Shown: positions 8,704 through 18,821 of the stretch, piece by piece
How positions within the stretch are numbered: position 1 is the first letter of the stretch
How the letters are laid out: each line of letters starts with the position of its first letter
Assembly (NCBI RefSeq): GCF_020829625.1
Contig: NZ_JAIVFX010000009.1
Location: forward strand, 124,001 to 188,000
Source: Nostoc sp. XA010
GTDB lineage: Bacteria > Cyanobacteriota > Cyanobacteriia > Cyanobacteriales > Nostocaceae
DNA: 64,000 nucleotides
Direction: 5' to 3'
The notes under the pieces: generated by a model
The model's database searches: none
What the model was told of the DNA's origin: nothing
What the model saw: only the letters and a program-made list of their open reading frames with translations
Program-made: the position numbers and the translations under genes

Positions 8704-9279
8704 GTTATCAGTTTGGGTGGAAGCGATATCTCTATTCTAGTAGTCTGTCAAGTTAACGATGCTAGGTAAATAAGTTTGTAGTAATGACTTTAGTCCTTAT
8801 ATTAAGCACTTCAATGCTTACTAAGTAGCAGGCTTTCGTTAGCTTGATGGACTAATATAGCAATTCTGAATCAACGCGAAAGGCTTAGGCCGGAACTTCT
8901 CCCTACAGCCCTTCTCATCAAGGAGCCGCTGTGTTTCGACTCCGCTCAATATAAATTCGCGTTCAGGCATCCTACGGCAGGCGCTAGCCTCTCCCTTTGT
9001 AAGAAGAGGAGATGCAAAGTGGAGCATCTGGCGTGCAATGACTATGGAACCATAACTAAATTACCTGGACATAATACAACTCAGCACTCCTGAAATGATT
9101 TTCCCCCTGGCAAATCGTTCACCCGATTGGGTGAATGCGATCGCCTCACCAGGAACTACTCTGAAAGAAGGTGCAGTTTTAATTCTGTTAGCGATTATGC
9201 CTACAGAATTAAAACTGTTAAATTAGTTATTCTGGCTTTTAATTGTACATCAATAGCTTGTGTATCAAAGGGTCAAAGA
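8704..9279. other. Intergenic, about 575 bp, with an inverted repeat
   Basis: No convincing gene. It holds a diverged copy of the 4854-4910 inverted repeat at 8774-8825. Around 8880-9010 are repeat-like pieces (CTTCTCCCTACAGCCCTTC, TTTCGACTCCGCTCAATAT). The 3' end should contain the promoter of the sensor kinase. The frame of that kinase is open upstream to 9127, so part of this stretch could be coding if an earlier start is used. Confidence 0.45.
8774..8825. repeat. Diverged copy of the 4854-4910 inverted repeat
   Basis: Shares TTTGTAGTAA, the GACTTTAGTCCTTA arm and an AAGCACTT...AATGCTTACT hairpin with the element at 4854-4910, in rearranged order. This supports a dispersed repeat family rather than a gene-specific terminator. 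Confidence 0.55.
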
Positions 9280-11874
9280 GTGGATGAAACCGTTGTAAAA
9301 TCGCTGTATACACCAAATTGCCAGCAAGACGCTATTAACTTGCTTTCAAAACTTGCTGTCAATTTACCAGGAATGATTTTCCAAGTTCTGCAACAGCAGG
9401 ATGGTTCTGTGTTAGTCCTTTATGTTAGTTCTGGTTGTGAATATTTGTATGAATTAGAACCAGAAGCTATACAGAAAGACTTTCGGGTGCTATACAAACT
9501 GATTCATCCACAGGATATAAAAGCTTTTACAGAATCTATAGATTTTTGTACTACAAGTATTACACCTTGGCATTGGGAAGGTCGCATCATTACGCCTAGT
9601 GGGAAACTTAAATGGATTCAAGCTACTTCGCAACGTGAATTACAAGAATCAGGTGATTTGCTTTGGAATGGCTTGGTCATGGATATTACAGACCGAAAAC
9701 AAGCCCAAGAAAAATTACTTGAGAGCGAGGCCCGGTATCAAGCAATTTTGGATGCTATCCCCGATTTAATGTTTCGCATCAGCCGTGATAGCGAATATCT
9801 TGATTTGAAAAGTGAGGGAGCAAATCTCACTCTTTCGAGAGAAAAAATAGTTGGCAAACATGTGCAAGAGTTATTGCCTAGTGATGTTGCTGCAATTAGC
9901 CTGGAAGCGATCGCTAAAACTTTAGATTCTGGAGCTTTGCAAACTTGCGAATATCAACTACCAACGCCTTTGGGAGTCAAAGATTATGAGGCGCGGTTGG
10001 TAGTGAGCGGTCAAGATGAGGTAGTAGCAATTGTCCGAGATATCACAGAACGCAAACAAGCAGAAATTGCTTTACAAAATCTTGCCCAAAAGTTTGCTAA
10101 AGCTTTTAGTTGCAGCCCCGATTCAATTACCATCAGCACACTCCAAGAAGGGCGCTTCATCGAAGTTAACGACAGTTTTGTGAAACTTTCAGGTTATGAG
10201 CGAGATGAGGCAATTGGTAAAACTTCTTTTGAGTTAAATCTTTGGGTACACGATCGCGATCGCATAAATTTGTTACAGGAGTTGCAAGCCACAGGAGTTG
10301 TTCGCAACTTGGAATTTGAATTTCGGCAAAAGTCTGGCAAGATAATTACAACGCTGCTTTCAGCCGAAATCATTGATTTAGGTGGTCTGCCTTCGATTCT
10401 AGCAGTCCATCACGACATTACAGAACGCAAGCAGGTGGAAGCGCAATTACGTTTATCAGCAGAACGCGATCGCTTGTTGGCAGAAACCTTAGTAAGAATT
10501 CGGTCTTCGCTTAAGTTAGAGGAAATTCTTCAAACCACCGTGACGGAAGTCAGGCAATTTCTGCAAGCAGATCGGGTTTTTATTGGTTTAAATAATACCA
10601 AATTAGGAGCAAAAACTCTTGCAGAATCAGTAGATCCCAAGTATCCATCAGTCACAGGATGGTCTACTAATGATGAAGCTTATCTACAAGAATTGAGAAA
10701 CTTACTCAAAGATAATGTTGTGGGTGTCATTGAAGATATAACGCAAGTAGCATTATCTCCCAAAGTCAAAACGCACTTTCAAAAATTTCAAACGAGGGCG
10801 ACTTTGAGCGTACCAATTATGCTAGGTAATGAATTATTTGGGGCGTTAATTGCCAATCAATGTTCAGGCCCGCGTCATTGGCAACCAATAGAAATTGATT
10901 TGTTACAGCAGATGTCAGAACAGGTAGCGATCGCCATTCACCAAAGCCAGATTTACCAAAAACTTGCAGAACTTAATACTAATTTAGAACACCAGGTACA
11001 AGAACGAACAGCACAATTGCAGCAGAAAATGCAAGAAGTTGAAGAATTGCATCGGGTAAAAGATGTTGTTTTGCACACAGTTGCCCACGATTTACGCACT
11101 TCGGTGATGGGTAACTTGATGGTGTTAAAGAATTTGTTAAATCAAAAAGTGGGGAGTGGGGAGTTGGGAGTGGGGAGTTGGGAAGCAGGGGAGCAGGGGG
11201 CAGGGGGCAAGGGGGAGAATAAAAAATTACCTATTTCCTCTCTGCTTCCTACTAAGTGCCCCTCTGCTTTTTCCCAATCACAAATTCCAGTATCTCGCTC
11301 GATAATTGAGCGGATGATTCAAGGCAACGATCGCCAACTGACGATGATTAACTCATTGCTAGAAATTAATTCTTGTGAAAAACAAGGTATTGATATCAAA
11401 CCCGAACCTGTGGATTTTAACACTCTACTGGGAGCAACATTCACCCAGTTAGAACCCATACTGAGACAAAATCAAGCAACTCTGAAGAACTTGGTTCCCG
11501 CCGATTTACCATTAGTGATGGCAGATGCGACTCGGTTAGAGAAAGTTTTAGCACATTTAATAACACATAGCTTGCAAAATAATCCACCAGGCTTAAATTT
11601 TATTTTGAGTGCCAGCGTTGAGGGCAAAATGATTCGCACTCAGATTCAAGATGACGGTGTGGTAATGAGTAAACTAGAGTGCGATCGCCTTTTCGATCTG
11701 CATGTCCGCGATCCCCAAGATTGTTGTTCCACAAGCATTGGCTTAAAAACGTATCTTTGTCGGAAAGTTATTAAAGCACATGGCGGCGAAATCGGTGTTA
11801 TTAGTAACCGCAAGCGCGGGTTAACTTTCTGGTTTACACTACCTTTAGCAACATCTGCAACAAATCGCCCATAA
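9280..11874 (+). CDS. PAS-PAS-PAS-GAF sensor histidine kinase, catalytic domain degenerate
   Basis: The frame is open from 9127, but a GTG at 9280 (after AAAGGGTCAAAGA) gives a better start. Order of domains, counted from 9127: three PAS domains (about 75-190, 205-310, 320-435, each ending in a DITxRKQ motif), a GAF domain (about 445-610), a coiled coil (EHQVQERTAQLQQKMQEVEEL) and a DHp domain with the H-box HTVAHDLRTSVMG. The turn of the DHp hairpin holds a G-rich STRR (11150-11217) in frame, adding roughly 45 residues. In the ATPase domain the expected N-box Asn is not seen (LAHLITHSLQNNPPG), the G1 box is DDGVVMSK instead of DxGxG, and the G2 box is replaced by SIGLKTYLC. Its downstream neighbour is a paralogue with all boxes intact. 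It may be a sensor that no longer binds ATP. Confidence 0.85.
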   Translation: MDETVVKSLYTPNCQQDAINLLSKLAVNLPGMIFQVLQQQDGSVLVLYVSSGCEYLYELEPEAIQKDFRVLYKLIHPQDIKAFTESIDFCTTSITPWHWEGRIITPSGKLKWIQATSQRELQESGDLLWNGLVMDITDRKQAQEKLLESEARYQAILDAIPDLMFRISRDSEYLDLKSEGANLTLSREKIVGKHVQELLPSDVAAISLEAIAKTLDSGALQTCEYQLPTPLGVKDYEARLVVSGQDEVVAIVRDITERKQAEIALQNLAQKFAKAFSCSPDSITISTLQEGRFIEVNDSFVKLSGYERDEAIGKTSFELNLWVHDRDRINLLQELQATGVVRNLEFEFRQKSGKIITTLLSAEIIDLGGLPSILAVHHDITERKQVEAQLRLSAERDRLLAETLVRIRSSLKLEEILQTTVTEVRQFLQADRVFIGLNNTKLGAKTLAESVDPKYPSVTGWSTNDEAYLQELRNLLKDNVVGVIEDITQVALSPKVKTHFQKFQTRATLSVPIMLGNELFGALIANQCSGPRHWQPIEIDLLQQMSEQVAIAIHQSQIYQKLAELNTNLEHQVQERTAQLQQKMQEVEELHRVKDVVLHTVAHDLRTSVMGNLMVLKNLLNQKVGSGELGVGSWEAGEQGAGGKGENKKLPISSLLPTKCPSAFSQSQIPVSRSIIERMIQGNDRQLTMINSLLEINSCEKQGIDIKPEPVDFNTLLGATFTQLEPILRQNQATLKNLVPADLPLVMADATRLEKVLAHLITHSLQNNPPGLNFILSASVEGKMIRTQIQDDGVVMSKLECDRLFDLHVRDPQDCCSTSIGLKTYLCRKVIKAHGGEIGVISNRKRGLTFWFTLPLATSATNRP
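11150..11217. repeat. G-rich STRR inside a histidine kinase gene
   Basis: Units of GGGGAGT followed by GGGGAGCAGGGGGCAGG, read in frame as Gly-Ser-Gly/Glu-Gln-Gly-Ala residues. It is followed by a C-rich stretch (about 11238-11280) resembling its reverse complement, so the whole insert could fold back. It lies between the two helices of the DHp domain. Confidence 0.85.
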
Positions 11875-11937
11875 ATCACCAAAAAATGAGAGGGTGTTAT
11901 TTATGGCAATGTTGAGTTAGGGAAACACCCTCAAGGT

Positions 11938-13701
11938 ATGGGCAAAGTTGCTCGGATGTTAATGACTACTCTGTTTACAACAGTGCAAAGGTGGTGCAGA
12001 CAAACCTTTTCTGCACCAATAAGAGATGAAACCACTACTCTTTACAGAGATTGGCGTAACCGTTTTTTGTGGCAGAGATTGCGTTTATGGTTATGGCTGG
12101 CGCTGATGTGTCTGTTGTCTTTTACTTTGCGAGACATTTACGGCTTGTTTTTTCCTTTTGCAGAGTTGCAGCAGCTGCCAGAAGTGCTTATAACTCAGCG
12201 CCTTGTAATTAATATTGCACTGTTGCTGAATATATTAATCTGCCTTGCTTTACATAAAACTAAGTTAGGTCGCGATCGTCCAGATTTATTATTTTTGGGG
12301 TCTTCTTGGTCAATTACTTTAGCATCGCAGTTGTTTGCAACGATCCGAGGTTTCGCGCTACCTGATACCATCGGTTGGTCGCTGCTATTCTTGAGTCAAG
12401 CTGTGTTGATGCCCGTCTGCTGGATTCTTCACCTGCTGACTCAAGCGAGTGTGCTAACTTACTATTTTGCTGTGAATACGGCACTTGGGCTAAAAACACC
12501 AATCCCCGACCATCCAGAAATATATAATGTAACATTCATTTTATACATTTTTTGGTTTTGTGCTATATGTGATATCGGTGTTTATCTGTACGATCGCCTG
12601 CAACGTTCTGAGTTTTACGCCCATAAAGAACTGGAATCTGCCTACCAAAAACTCAAGGTTGCAGAAGCTAAATATCGCAGCATTTTTGAAAACGCCGTTG
12701 AAGGGATTTTTCAAAGCAGTCCTGATGGACGTTACATTACAGCAAATCCGGCTTTAGCACGGATTTATGGCTACTCTTTAACAGAGGAAGTGACAGCAAA
12801 TTCTACTGTTATTGAACAATTGTACGTTGATCCGAACCGCCGCGCCGAATTTGTCCGCCTGATGGAAAAGTATGGCAGCGTTTCCGATTTTGAGTCCCAA
12901 ATTTATCGCCGAGATGGAAGTATTGTCTGGATTTCGGAAAAAGCCTATGCAGTGCGTGACGAAAAAGGAAAACTACTTTACTACGAAGGTTTGATTGAAG
13001 ATATTACCCAGCGTAAACAAACTGAAGAAGAACTACGAGTATTTTTCCATGCAGTTTCTCACGACTTACGTAACCCAGTGCTGGGTACTTTAATGGTGCT
13101 GAAAAATTTGCTAGCACGTCCAGAAGAGAATATTTCGATTTCACGCTCAATTTTAGAGCGGATGATTCAAAGTAGCGATCGCCAACTTAATTTAATTAAT
13201 TCGTTGATGGAAGCTCATATCAGCGAGGTGCAAGGTGTTGTTTTACAGCGTCAAGCCGTACAATTACTGACAGTTGTCGAAGCTGCGATCGTAGATTTAG
13301 AACCATTGTTAGAGCAAAATCAAGCCAAGCTGACAAATCTAGTATCCGCAGATTTGCCATTAGTGAATGCAGATCCCACGCAACTATGGCGAGTTTTTTC
13401 TAACTTAATTGTGAATGCGCTTAAACACAATGCGCCTGGTTTGCTCTTGACAATTAAGGCTACCCGTGAGGGTGAGATGATTTATTGTACTGTTAGTGAT
13501 AACGGCGTGGGCATTAGTCAACAACAAAGCGATCGGCTTTTTGAGCTTTACTTTCGGGGTACAAGTATCCGCAATTCTGTAAGTTTGGGATTGGGCTTGT
13601 ATTTATGTAAGCAAATTATCAATGCTCACGGCGGCGAAATTGGTATTAATAGTGCATTGAATGCAGGGGCAATTTTCTGGTTTACATTGCCTATTAGCTG
13701 A
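11938..13701 (+). CDS. Membrane-anchored PAS sensor histidine kinase
   Basis: A 587-residue kinase with a hydrophobic N-terminal region of about six helices (residues 35-215), one PAS domain (about 235-365, FENAVEGIFQSSPDGRYITANPA), a DHp domain with H-box HAVSHDLRNPVLG, and an HATPase domain with intact N-box (NLIVNALKHNAPG), G1 (DNGVGIS) and G2 (LGLGLYLCKQI) motifs. It should autophosphorylate. It starts 63 bases after the preceding kinase gene, with AAGG 5 bases before ATG 11938, and its kinase half is clearly paralogous to that gene, so the pair probably arose by tandem duplication. No response regulator gene is adjacent; the partner is unknown. Confidence 0.9.
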   Translation: MGKVARMLMTTLFTTVQRWCRQTFSAPIRDETTTLYRDWRNRFLWQRLRLWLWLALMCLLSFTLRDIYGLFFPFAELQQLPEVLITQRLVINIALLLNILICLALHKTKLGRDRPDLLFLGSSWSITLASQLFATIRGFALPDTIGWSLLFLSQAVLMPVCWILHLLTQASVLTYYFAVNTALGLKTPIPDHPEIYNVTFILYIFWFCAICDIGVYLYDRLQRSEFYAHKELESAYQKLKVAEAKYRSIFENAVEGIFQSSPDGRYITANPALARIYGYSLTEEVTANSTVIEQLYVDPNRRAEFVRLMEKYGSVSDFESQIYRRDGSIVWISEKAYAVRDEKGKLLYYEGLIEDITQRKQTEEELRVFFHAVSHDLRNPVLGTLMVLKNLLARPEENISISRSILERMIQSSDRQLNLINSLMEAHISEVQGVVLQRQAVQLLTVVEAAIVDLEPLLEQNQAKLTNLVSADLPLVNADPTQLWRVFSNLIVNALKHNAPGLLLTIKATREGEMIYCTVSDNGVGISQQQSDRLFELYFRGTSIRNSVSLGLGLYLCKQIINAHGGEIGINSALNAGAIFWFTLPIS

Positions 13702-14041
13702 CCTTTCTTTATAGGCAGGGGAGCATGGGAGCAGGGGGCAGGGAGGGGAGAAAGATACGCTCAAATCAAGCTGGAAAAAGGTTTCAGCAGCCCTAAATTT
13801 AGCCCATTCTGACTCCTGAATTCTTACCAGAAATCAAATCGGATTGCTATATAAATCTTAGTATTAATGACAAAATAATGTTATTCAAGGGGGTACTAAT
13901 AAAATTAAGCGTTTTTTGTCAAAATTATGAGTAATATCATGTCTGCATAAATAGTTAGGCTAACCCCATCATGACTTTTGGAATCAATATTTGCATCTAT
14001 ATTTAGCGGTTAGATTTCCATAAATCTTATCGAGTTTGTTA
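13702..14041. other. Intergenic, 340 bp, with a G-rich STRR at 13714-13751
   Basis: Between the 3' ends of the sensor kinase and the Uma2 gene. The only structure seen is the G-rich STRR (AGGCAGGGGAGCATGGGAGC and following). The remainder is AT-rich, with no gene recognised. Confidence 0.6.
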
Positions 14042-14611
14042 TTATTCAGGAAAAAAGAAATTAATAGAACAACAAAATCCGGCTAAAAGTGGCGATGTTA
14101 TCTCATCATCACCTAACAAAGTAGCAACTAAAACCAACTGTGTTTTTTCTCGCCGATAAACTTCGACTTGTTTAGTAAAGCGATCAACAATCCAATACTC
14201 ACGCACGCCTTGAACTGAATATAGTTTCAGTTTTGCTTCCTTGTCTCGAAGTTCGTTTTGTTTACCAGGTGATAAAACCTCTACTACTAACTCTGGTGCA
14301 CCTGTCAAATGTCCCGCTTCATCTTCAATTTGCGCCAGTCGTTCTCGACTTACCCAAACGACATCTGGTATAACGCTATCTGCTTGCGAAAAAAGCACCC
14401 CTGGAGCCACAATTGTTTCCCCTAAACCACTCGAATCTGACCAAACATCGAGTTGTCGAGCAATTTTTACACAAACTTGTTGATGACGGCGGTGAGGAGT
14501 GCGAGTCACAAAGAGTTCTCCATTAATAATTTCATAGCGCGTCCACTCATTTTCGGGTAGAACCTCTAAATCGTAAATTGTCCAGCGTACTCCCTCAATG
14601 GCTTGGTTCAT
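14042..14611 (-). CDS. Uma2-family endonuclease-like protein (DUF820)
   Basis: A second Uma2/DUF820 member. Landmarks are RYEIINGELFVTRTPHRRHQ, the VIPDVVWVSRERL strand with the catalytic Asp, APELVVEVLSPGKQN with the catalytic Glu, the Lys helix KEAKLKLYSVQGVREYWIVD, and the closing VEVYRRE strand. I chose ATG 14611 because GGGGA lies 5 bases upstream; an in-frame ATG at 14623 lacks such a site. It is divergent from ureE, with about 115 bases between them. Its role is unknown and probably unrelated to urease. Confidence 0.88.
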   Translation of the reverse strand: MNQAIEGVRWTIYDLEVLPENEWTRYEIINGELFVTRTPHRRHQQVCVKIARQLDVWSDSSGLGETIVAPGVLFSQADSVIPDVVWVSRERLAQIEDEAGHLTGAPELVVEVLSPGKQNELRDKEAKLKLYSVQGVREYWIVDRFTKQVEVYRREKTQLVLVATLLGDDEITSPLLAGFCCSINFFFPE

Positions 14612-14727
14612 GATTGTCCCCATTTGGCTCGTTGCCTTTGTTTAATTTTATCTTTTCTTCAGACAAGGCAGATATGGTATTTAAATTACAACCATAATAA
14701 AAAGCAAAAGTTCAGGCGAAACTCTGT

Positions 14728-15174
14728 ATGCTGACATTTACTCAACTTAAACCACCTAATGGCGATGCCGTAGTTACTTTTACTCTAGCGCTGACAGCAG
14801 AAGAACGAACCCGCAGCCGTCATCGCTTTGAAACGGAAGATGGTAAAGTTGTAGTTTTACATTTACCTAGAGGAACTGTCTTACATGATGGCGATATTTT
14901 GCAAGAAGAAACCCATAGCAGTTTAATCAGAATTACTGCTAAACCAGAACTAGTGTTGACTGCCTTTGCCCAAACACCACTTTTATTATTACGGGCGGCA
15001 TATCATTTGGGAAATCGCCATGTACCTGTAGAAATTACTCCAACTTATTTACGCTTGTCTTCAGATTCGGTTTTACGCACCATGTTAGAACAACTGGGGT
15101 TAGAAGTTAAAGAGGAAATTTTACCGTTTCAGCCAGAATTGGGAGCTTATGGACAACACCATCATGCTCACTGA
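14728..15174 (+). CDS. ureE: Urease accessory protein, nickel chaperone UreE
   Basis: A 148-residue nickel metallochaperone that delivers Ni2+ to the UreG-UreF-UreD-urease complex. The N-terminal domain ([22 protein letters not shown]) is followed by the metal-binding domain with [10 protein letters not shown], where the His is the conserved nickel ligand. The C-terminus is short and His-rich (GQHHHAH). The stop lies 26 bases inside ureF, so the two are translationally coupled. The structural genes ureABC and ureD are not in this window; scattered urease clusters are common in cyanobacteria. Confidence 0.95.
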   Translation: MLTFTQLKPPNGDAVVTFTLALTAEERTRSRHRFETEDGKVVVLHLPRGTVLHDGDILQEETHSSLIRITAKPELVLTAFAQTPLLLLRAAYHLGNRHVPVEITPTYLRLSSDSVLRTMLEQLGLEVKEEILPFQPELGAYGQHHHAH

Positions 15175-15841
15175 TAGTCATCTTTTGAGTATTTTACAGT
15201 TGGCTAGTCCCGCTTTACCTGTAGGAGCATATAGTTATTCTGAAGGTTTGGAAATGCTGGTAGAAAATGGTACGATCGCTAACCACACACATCTGAAAGA
15301 TTGGTTAAAAGCAGAGTTGCTCTACGGGGCAATTAGGCTAGAGGCGGCGGTAATGGTACGATCGCAGCAAGCGGCAAAAATGGGTGATCTAGAGTCGCTA
15401 TGCCGTTGGAATCTCTGGTTATCGGCTGCTAGGGAAACAGAAGAGTTACGCGCCTCTAGTTGGCAGATGGGGCGATCGCTGATCCAATTACTTGGTAAAC
15501 TAGAACCGCAGATTATACCTATTGCCAATACTGTAGGTAACCCTTGCAATTATGCGATCGCTTTCGGTATTGCCGTTGCCCATTGGCAAATCAGCATCCA
15601 AGCCGCATTACTAGGATATCTGCATAGTTGGGCAAGTAATTTGATTACTGCTGGTGTGAAACTTATCCCCCTTGGACAAACAGCAGGACAGCAGTTATTA
15701 CTAAATTTACAACCATTATTTAGCGTTGCGGCGTTAGAAATTCTCGCGTTGGAGGATGATGAACTCGCCTGTTGTAGTTGGGGTTTATCGCTGGCGAGTA
15801 TGCAGCATGAAACGCAGTATACAAGGTTGTTTAGGAGTTAG
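15149..15841 (+). CDS. ureF: Urease accessory protein UreF
   Basis: A 230-residue helical protein that joins UreD and UreG in the urease activation complex and helps gate GTP hydrolysis. Family signatures are [20 protein letters not shown] near the N-terminus and [11 protein letters not shown] in the middle. Two starts are possible, ATG 15149 and ATG 15164 (MLTDSHLLS); both overlap ureE. The stop TAG is provided by a repeat junction (TTTAGGAGTTAGTCATC), and the next 60 bases consist of TCATTAG-type heptamers before ureG. Confidence 0.94.
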   Translation: MDNTIMLTDSHLLSILQLASPALPVGAYSYSEGLEMLVENGTIANHTHLKDWLKAELLYGAIRLEAAVMVRSQQAAKMGDLESLCRWNLWLSAARETEELRASSWQMGRSLIQLLGKLEPQIIPIANTVGNPCNYAIAFGIAVAHWQISIQAALLGYLHSWASNLITAGVKLIPLGQTAGQQLLLNLQPLFSVAALEILALEDDELACCSWGLSLASMQHETQYTRLFRS

Positions 15842-15920
15842 TCATCGGTCATTAGTCATTAGTCAAAAACTAAGAACTAATAACCATGTACCAAGGAAAA
15901 ATGACAAAGGACAAATAACA

Positions 15921-16517
15921 ATGAATGCATTTAGAGTGGGGGTTGCTGGGCCAGTGGGTTCGGGGAAAACGGCTTTGGTGGATGCTTTATGCAAGGGGTT
16001 GCGTGGGCAATATCAGATTGCGGTGGTGACGAATGATATTTATACTCAGGAGGATGCTCAGTTTTTAGTGCGTTCTCAGGCGTTGGCAAGCGATCGCATT
16101 TTGGGTGTAGAAACTGGTGGTTGTCCCCATACTGCTATCCGCGAAGATGCTTCGATGAATTTGGCGGCAATTGAACAATTAGAAGAACGTTTTATCGATT
16201 TGGATTTAGTATTTTTGGAAAGTGGCGGTGATAATTTAGCTGCTACCTTTAGCCCAGAATTGGTGGATTTAACGATTTACGTTATCGATGTTGCGGCTGG
16301 TGATAAAATTCCCCGCAAGGGTGGCCCTGGTATTACCAAATCTGATTTGTTGGTGATTAACAAAACTGACTTAGCACCTTATGTTGGTGCAGATTTAAGT
16401 GTAATGGAACGAGATGCTAAAAAAATGCGCGGCGATAAACCTTTTATTTTTACTAATTTGAAAACTCAGTCAGGACTTGCAGATGTAATTAATTTTGTTT
16501 GCACAAATATCTGTTGA
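15921..16517 (+). CDS. ureG: Urease accessory GTPase UreG
   Basis: A 198-residue SIMIBI-class GTPase that powers nickel insertion into urease. It starts [20 protein letters not shown], with the P-loop GPVGSGKT; other motifs are [16 protein letters not shown] (Cys-Pro-His nickel site), [18 protein letters not shown] and the guanine-specificity motif [14 protein letters not shown]. The frame extends upstream to 15756, but the residues before ATG 15921 derive from ureF and an STRR, so the later start is right. It completes an ureEFG operon. Confidence 0.96.
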   Translation: MNAFRVGVAGPVGSGKTALVDALCKGLRGQYQIAVVTNDIYTQEDAQFLVRSQALASDRILGVETGGCPHTAIREDASMNLAAIEQLEERFIDLDLVFLESGGDNLAATFSPELVDLTIYVIDVAAGDKIPRKGGPGITKSDLLVINKTDLAPYVGADLSVMERDAKKMRGDKPFIFTNLKTQSGLADVINFVCTNIC

Positions 16518-16625
16518 AAAAATGAGAATTTAGAGCCAGGGCGAATAGAATGATGCCTCCGGCACGCCAAGGGCGAACGCGGCTATACAAACCAAGTCCG
16601 CCTAAAGAAAAATTGAGTGTTTGAA

Positions 16626-16641
16626 ACCCACGGAGGTGGGT
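16626..16641. terminator. Hairpin between convergent ureG and ABC gene
   Basis: ACCCAC (16626-16631), loop GGAG, GTGGGT (16636-16641). It is located between the converging genes, but no T-run follows. It is part of a repeat-like segment that extends to about 16676 (GTAGACCCGGTTTCTAACCG). A terminator role is only a guess. Confidence 0.3.
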
Positions 16642-16677
16642 AAAGTCTCGTGTAGACCCGGTTTCTAACCGACCTTT

Positions 16678-18543
16678 CTATAAAGCCCGTAAATGACGAT
16701 TTCGCACCCGTTCAGCACTACCAGTAGGAATCGCAGCAATTAATTTTTGCGTATATTCTTCTTTGGGTTCTTGGTAAATGCTTTCGGCTGTGCCTTCTTC
16801 AACAATTTGACCGCGATTCATAACTAAAATGCGATCGCTCATAAATTTCACCACACTTAAATCGTGAGAAATAAAGATATAAGTAAGCTGAAAATCTGAC
16901 TGTAATTCTTTGAGGAGATTTAATACCTGCGCCTGTACTGAAACATCTAGTGCTGAAACTGATTCATCGCAGATGATAAACTTAGGATTTAAAGCCAAAG
17001 AACGGGCTATGCAAATCCGTTGGCGTTGACCACCAGAAAACTGATGAGGATAGCGGTTAATTGCATCTGCACTCAACCCCACCCGTTCTAAAAGTTCGGC
17101 TACCCGTTGGCGTCGTTGTTGCTTTGTCTTACCCACGCCATGAATTAACAATGGTTCCATCACCGCATCCCCAACCTTCATCCGTGGATCGAGGGAACTA
17201 AAAGGATTTTGGAAGACTATTTGCATTTCCCGCCGCAGTTTTTGCAACGGTTCACCTTTGAGACTAGTAATATCTTGTTTCTCAAAGATAATCTGACCAC
17301 CCATCGGTTCAATTAATCGCAGCAAGGTTCTGCCAAGGGTGGTTTTACCGCAACCAGATTCTCCCACTAAACCTAGTGTTTCTCCTGGTTTGACATCAAA
17401 AGAAACGCCATTAACTGCCATATTGTAGCGTTTTGTACCACCGAACACCCCGCGCACTGGAAAACCAACTTTCAGGTTGCGGATTTGCAACAGGGGTTCC
17501 TTTTTATTGAAGTTTGCCAATCTTGCAGCAATCTCTTCAGTGGTGACTTCTGTGGGTTGTGCTGGTTCTTTCGCCTGAATTATTACTTGTCCCGTTGCTG
17601 TCTCTTCTGCACTCATGTAGTCAGAAACGGTAAGTAATTTTTGGGGACGGCGGTTGAGTGTGGGGCGACAAGCTATCAAACCTTTAGTATATGGATGCTG
17701 GGGACTGCTAAAAATTTGCCGAGAAGTCCCAGATTCGACAACTTTACCTTTATACATCACCGCTACTTCGTCAGCAATTTCTGAAATTAGCCCCAAGTCG
17801 TGGGTGATGAAAATCATTGCCATGTCACGGCTTTGCTGCAATTCTCGCAACAAGTCCAAAATTGTCGCTTGCACCGTCACATCCAAAGCTGTGGTTGGTT
17901 CATCGGCAATTAAGATTAATGGGTTGCAAGAAATTGCCATTGCAATCATTACCCGTTGCAACTGACCCCCAGAAAGTTCATGAGGGTAGCGTTCTAGCAT
18001 GGCTTCTTTGTGTTCTTTAACCAACTGTGCCAACTTTGATGGTTCTAGTTTCGATGAAGTTTCGATATACTGCTGCTGGATCTCCTCATCGCTAGGTAGA
18101 AGTTTAACCTCTTGTAGACCTGCGATCGCAATTTGTCGTGCTTGGGCTGCTGACACATTTTGATGCCGCATAATCGCTTCTGTTAGCTGAAACCCGATGT
18201 TATAAACCGGATTAAGCGAACTCATGGGTTCTTGAAAAATCATGGCGATATCGCCACCCCGGTGTAACTGCATTTGCTGAGGAGGCAATTTTACCAAATC
18301 GATTGCATTGCCATTCTCTTGAGAACGAAACCAGATTTCACCGCCAGTAACTATACCGGGACTTTGCAACAAACCCATCACAGCTAGGGCTGTCACTGAT
18401 TTACCACTCCCCGATTCCCCTACTATTCCTAGAGTTTCACCTCGATGCAGCCCAAAGGAAATACCATCCAAAGCTCTGACAGTATTGCCATCACCGGGAA
18501 ATTCAACTTGGAGATTGCGAACCTCTAGGACAGTTTCTCTCAT
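16678..18543 (-). CDS. Fused dipeptide/nickel-type ABC transporter ATPase (two ABC domains)
   Basis: A 621-residue fusion of two Opp/Dpp-type ATPases, equivalent to DppD-DppF or GsiA. Domain 1 (about 5-300) has Walker [16 protein letters not shown], signature [12 protein letters not shown] and Walker [14 protein letters not shown]. Domain 2 (about 350-610) has [30 protein letters not shown] and [12 protein letters not shown]. Domain 1 carries an insertion of about 35 residues ([20 protein letters not shown] and on) between the helical subdomain and its signature motif. The permease and binding-protein genes are not adjacent, so the substrate (peptide, glutathione, nickel or other) is open; the closeness to ureEFG is not good evidence for nickel because the genes converge. 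A short glycine-rich SD-like AGGAG is not evident upstream; start [11 protein letters not shown] fits the family. Confidence 0.92.
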   Translation of the reverse strand: MRETVLEVRNLQVEFPGDGNTVRALDGISFGLHRGETLGIVGESGSGKSVTALAVMGLLQSPGIVTGGEIWFRSQENGNAIDLVKLPPQQMQLHRGGDIAMIFQEPMSSLNPVYNIGFQLTEAIMRHQNVSAAQARQIAIAGLQEVKLLPSDEEIQQQYIETSSKLEPSKLAQLVKEHKEAMLERYPHELSGGQLQRVMIAMAISCNPLILIADEPTTALDVTVQATILDLLRELQQSRDMAMIFITHDLGLISEIADEVAVMYKGKVVESGTSRQIFSSPQHPYTKGLIACRPTLNRRPQKLLTVSDYMSAEETATGQVIIQAKEPAQPTEVTTEEIAARLANFNKKEPLLQIRNLKVGFPVRGVFGGTKRYNMAVNGVSFDVKPGETLGLVGESGCGKTTLGRTLLRLIEPMGGQIIFEKQDITSLKGEPLQKLRREMQIVFQNPFSSLDPRMKVGDAVMEPLLIHGVGKTKQQRRQRVAELLERVGLSADAINRYPHQFSGGQRQRICIARSLALNPKFIICDESVSALDVSVQAQVLNLLKELQSDFQLTYIFISHDLSVVKFMSDRILVMNRGQIVEEGTAESIYQEPKEEYTQKLIAAIPTGSAERVRNRHLRAL

Positions 18544-18821
18544 AGGAGTTGGGTAGAAATATTAACTTAAAATTATTTGATTTTAACAATAGTTTTGATG
18601 TATATGTGGATAAATTTGGTTTTTACACTCTTTGGCAGTTTTTCTGACATTGCATACTTCCACAATATACATGCATTTGCGATATAGAACTGCTTGTGAT
18701 CTCTGCAAATTGCGATCGGCTCATGGTATTCTCTGTTTTCAGAGTTCCAGTCTTTACATAACAGCATTATAATTTGAACAAATCAACGTTTAGGTTAGTT
18801 ATTAGTATTAGCGAATAAGTT

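Noticed and set aside
8839..9027. 62-codon minus-strand frame
   Set aside because: Reads through repeat-like intergenic sequence and has no supporting features.
14660..14727. NtcA site (GTA-N8-TAC) upstream of ureE
   Set aside because: The closest match (GTATTTAAATTAC near 14674) has a 7-base instead of 8-base spacer and no matching -10 placement, so it was not called.
14728..18543. Nickel uptake operon (ureEFG plus ABC ATPase)
   Set aside because: The ABC gene is on the opposite strand, converging with ureG, and no permease or binding protein is adjacent, so the link to nickel is not supported.
18573..18767. 64-codon minus-strand frame upstream of the two-gene module
   Set aside because: AT-rich, no initiation signals, composition unlike a protein; more likely the promoter region.
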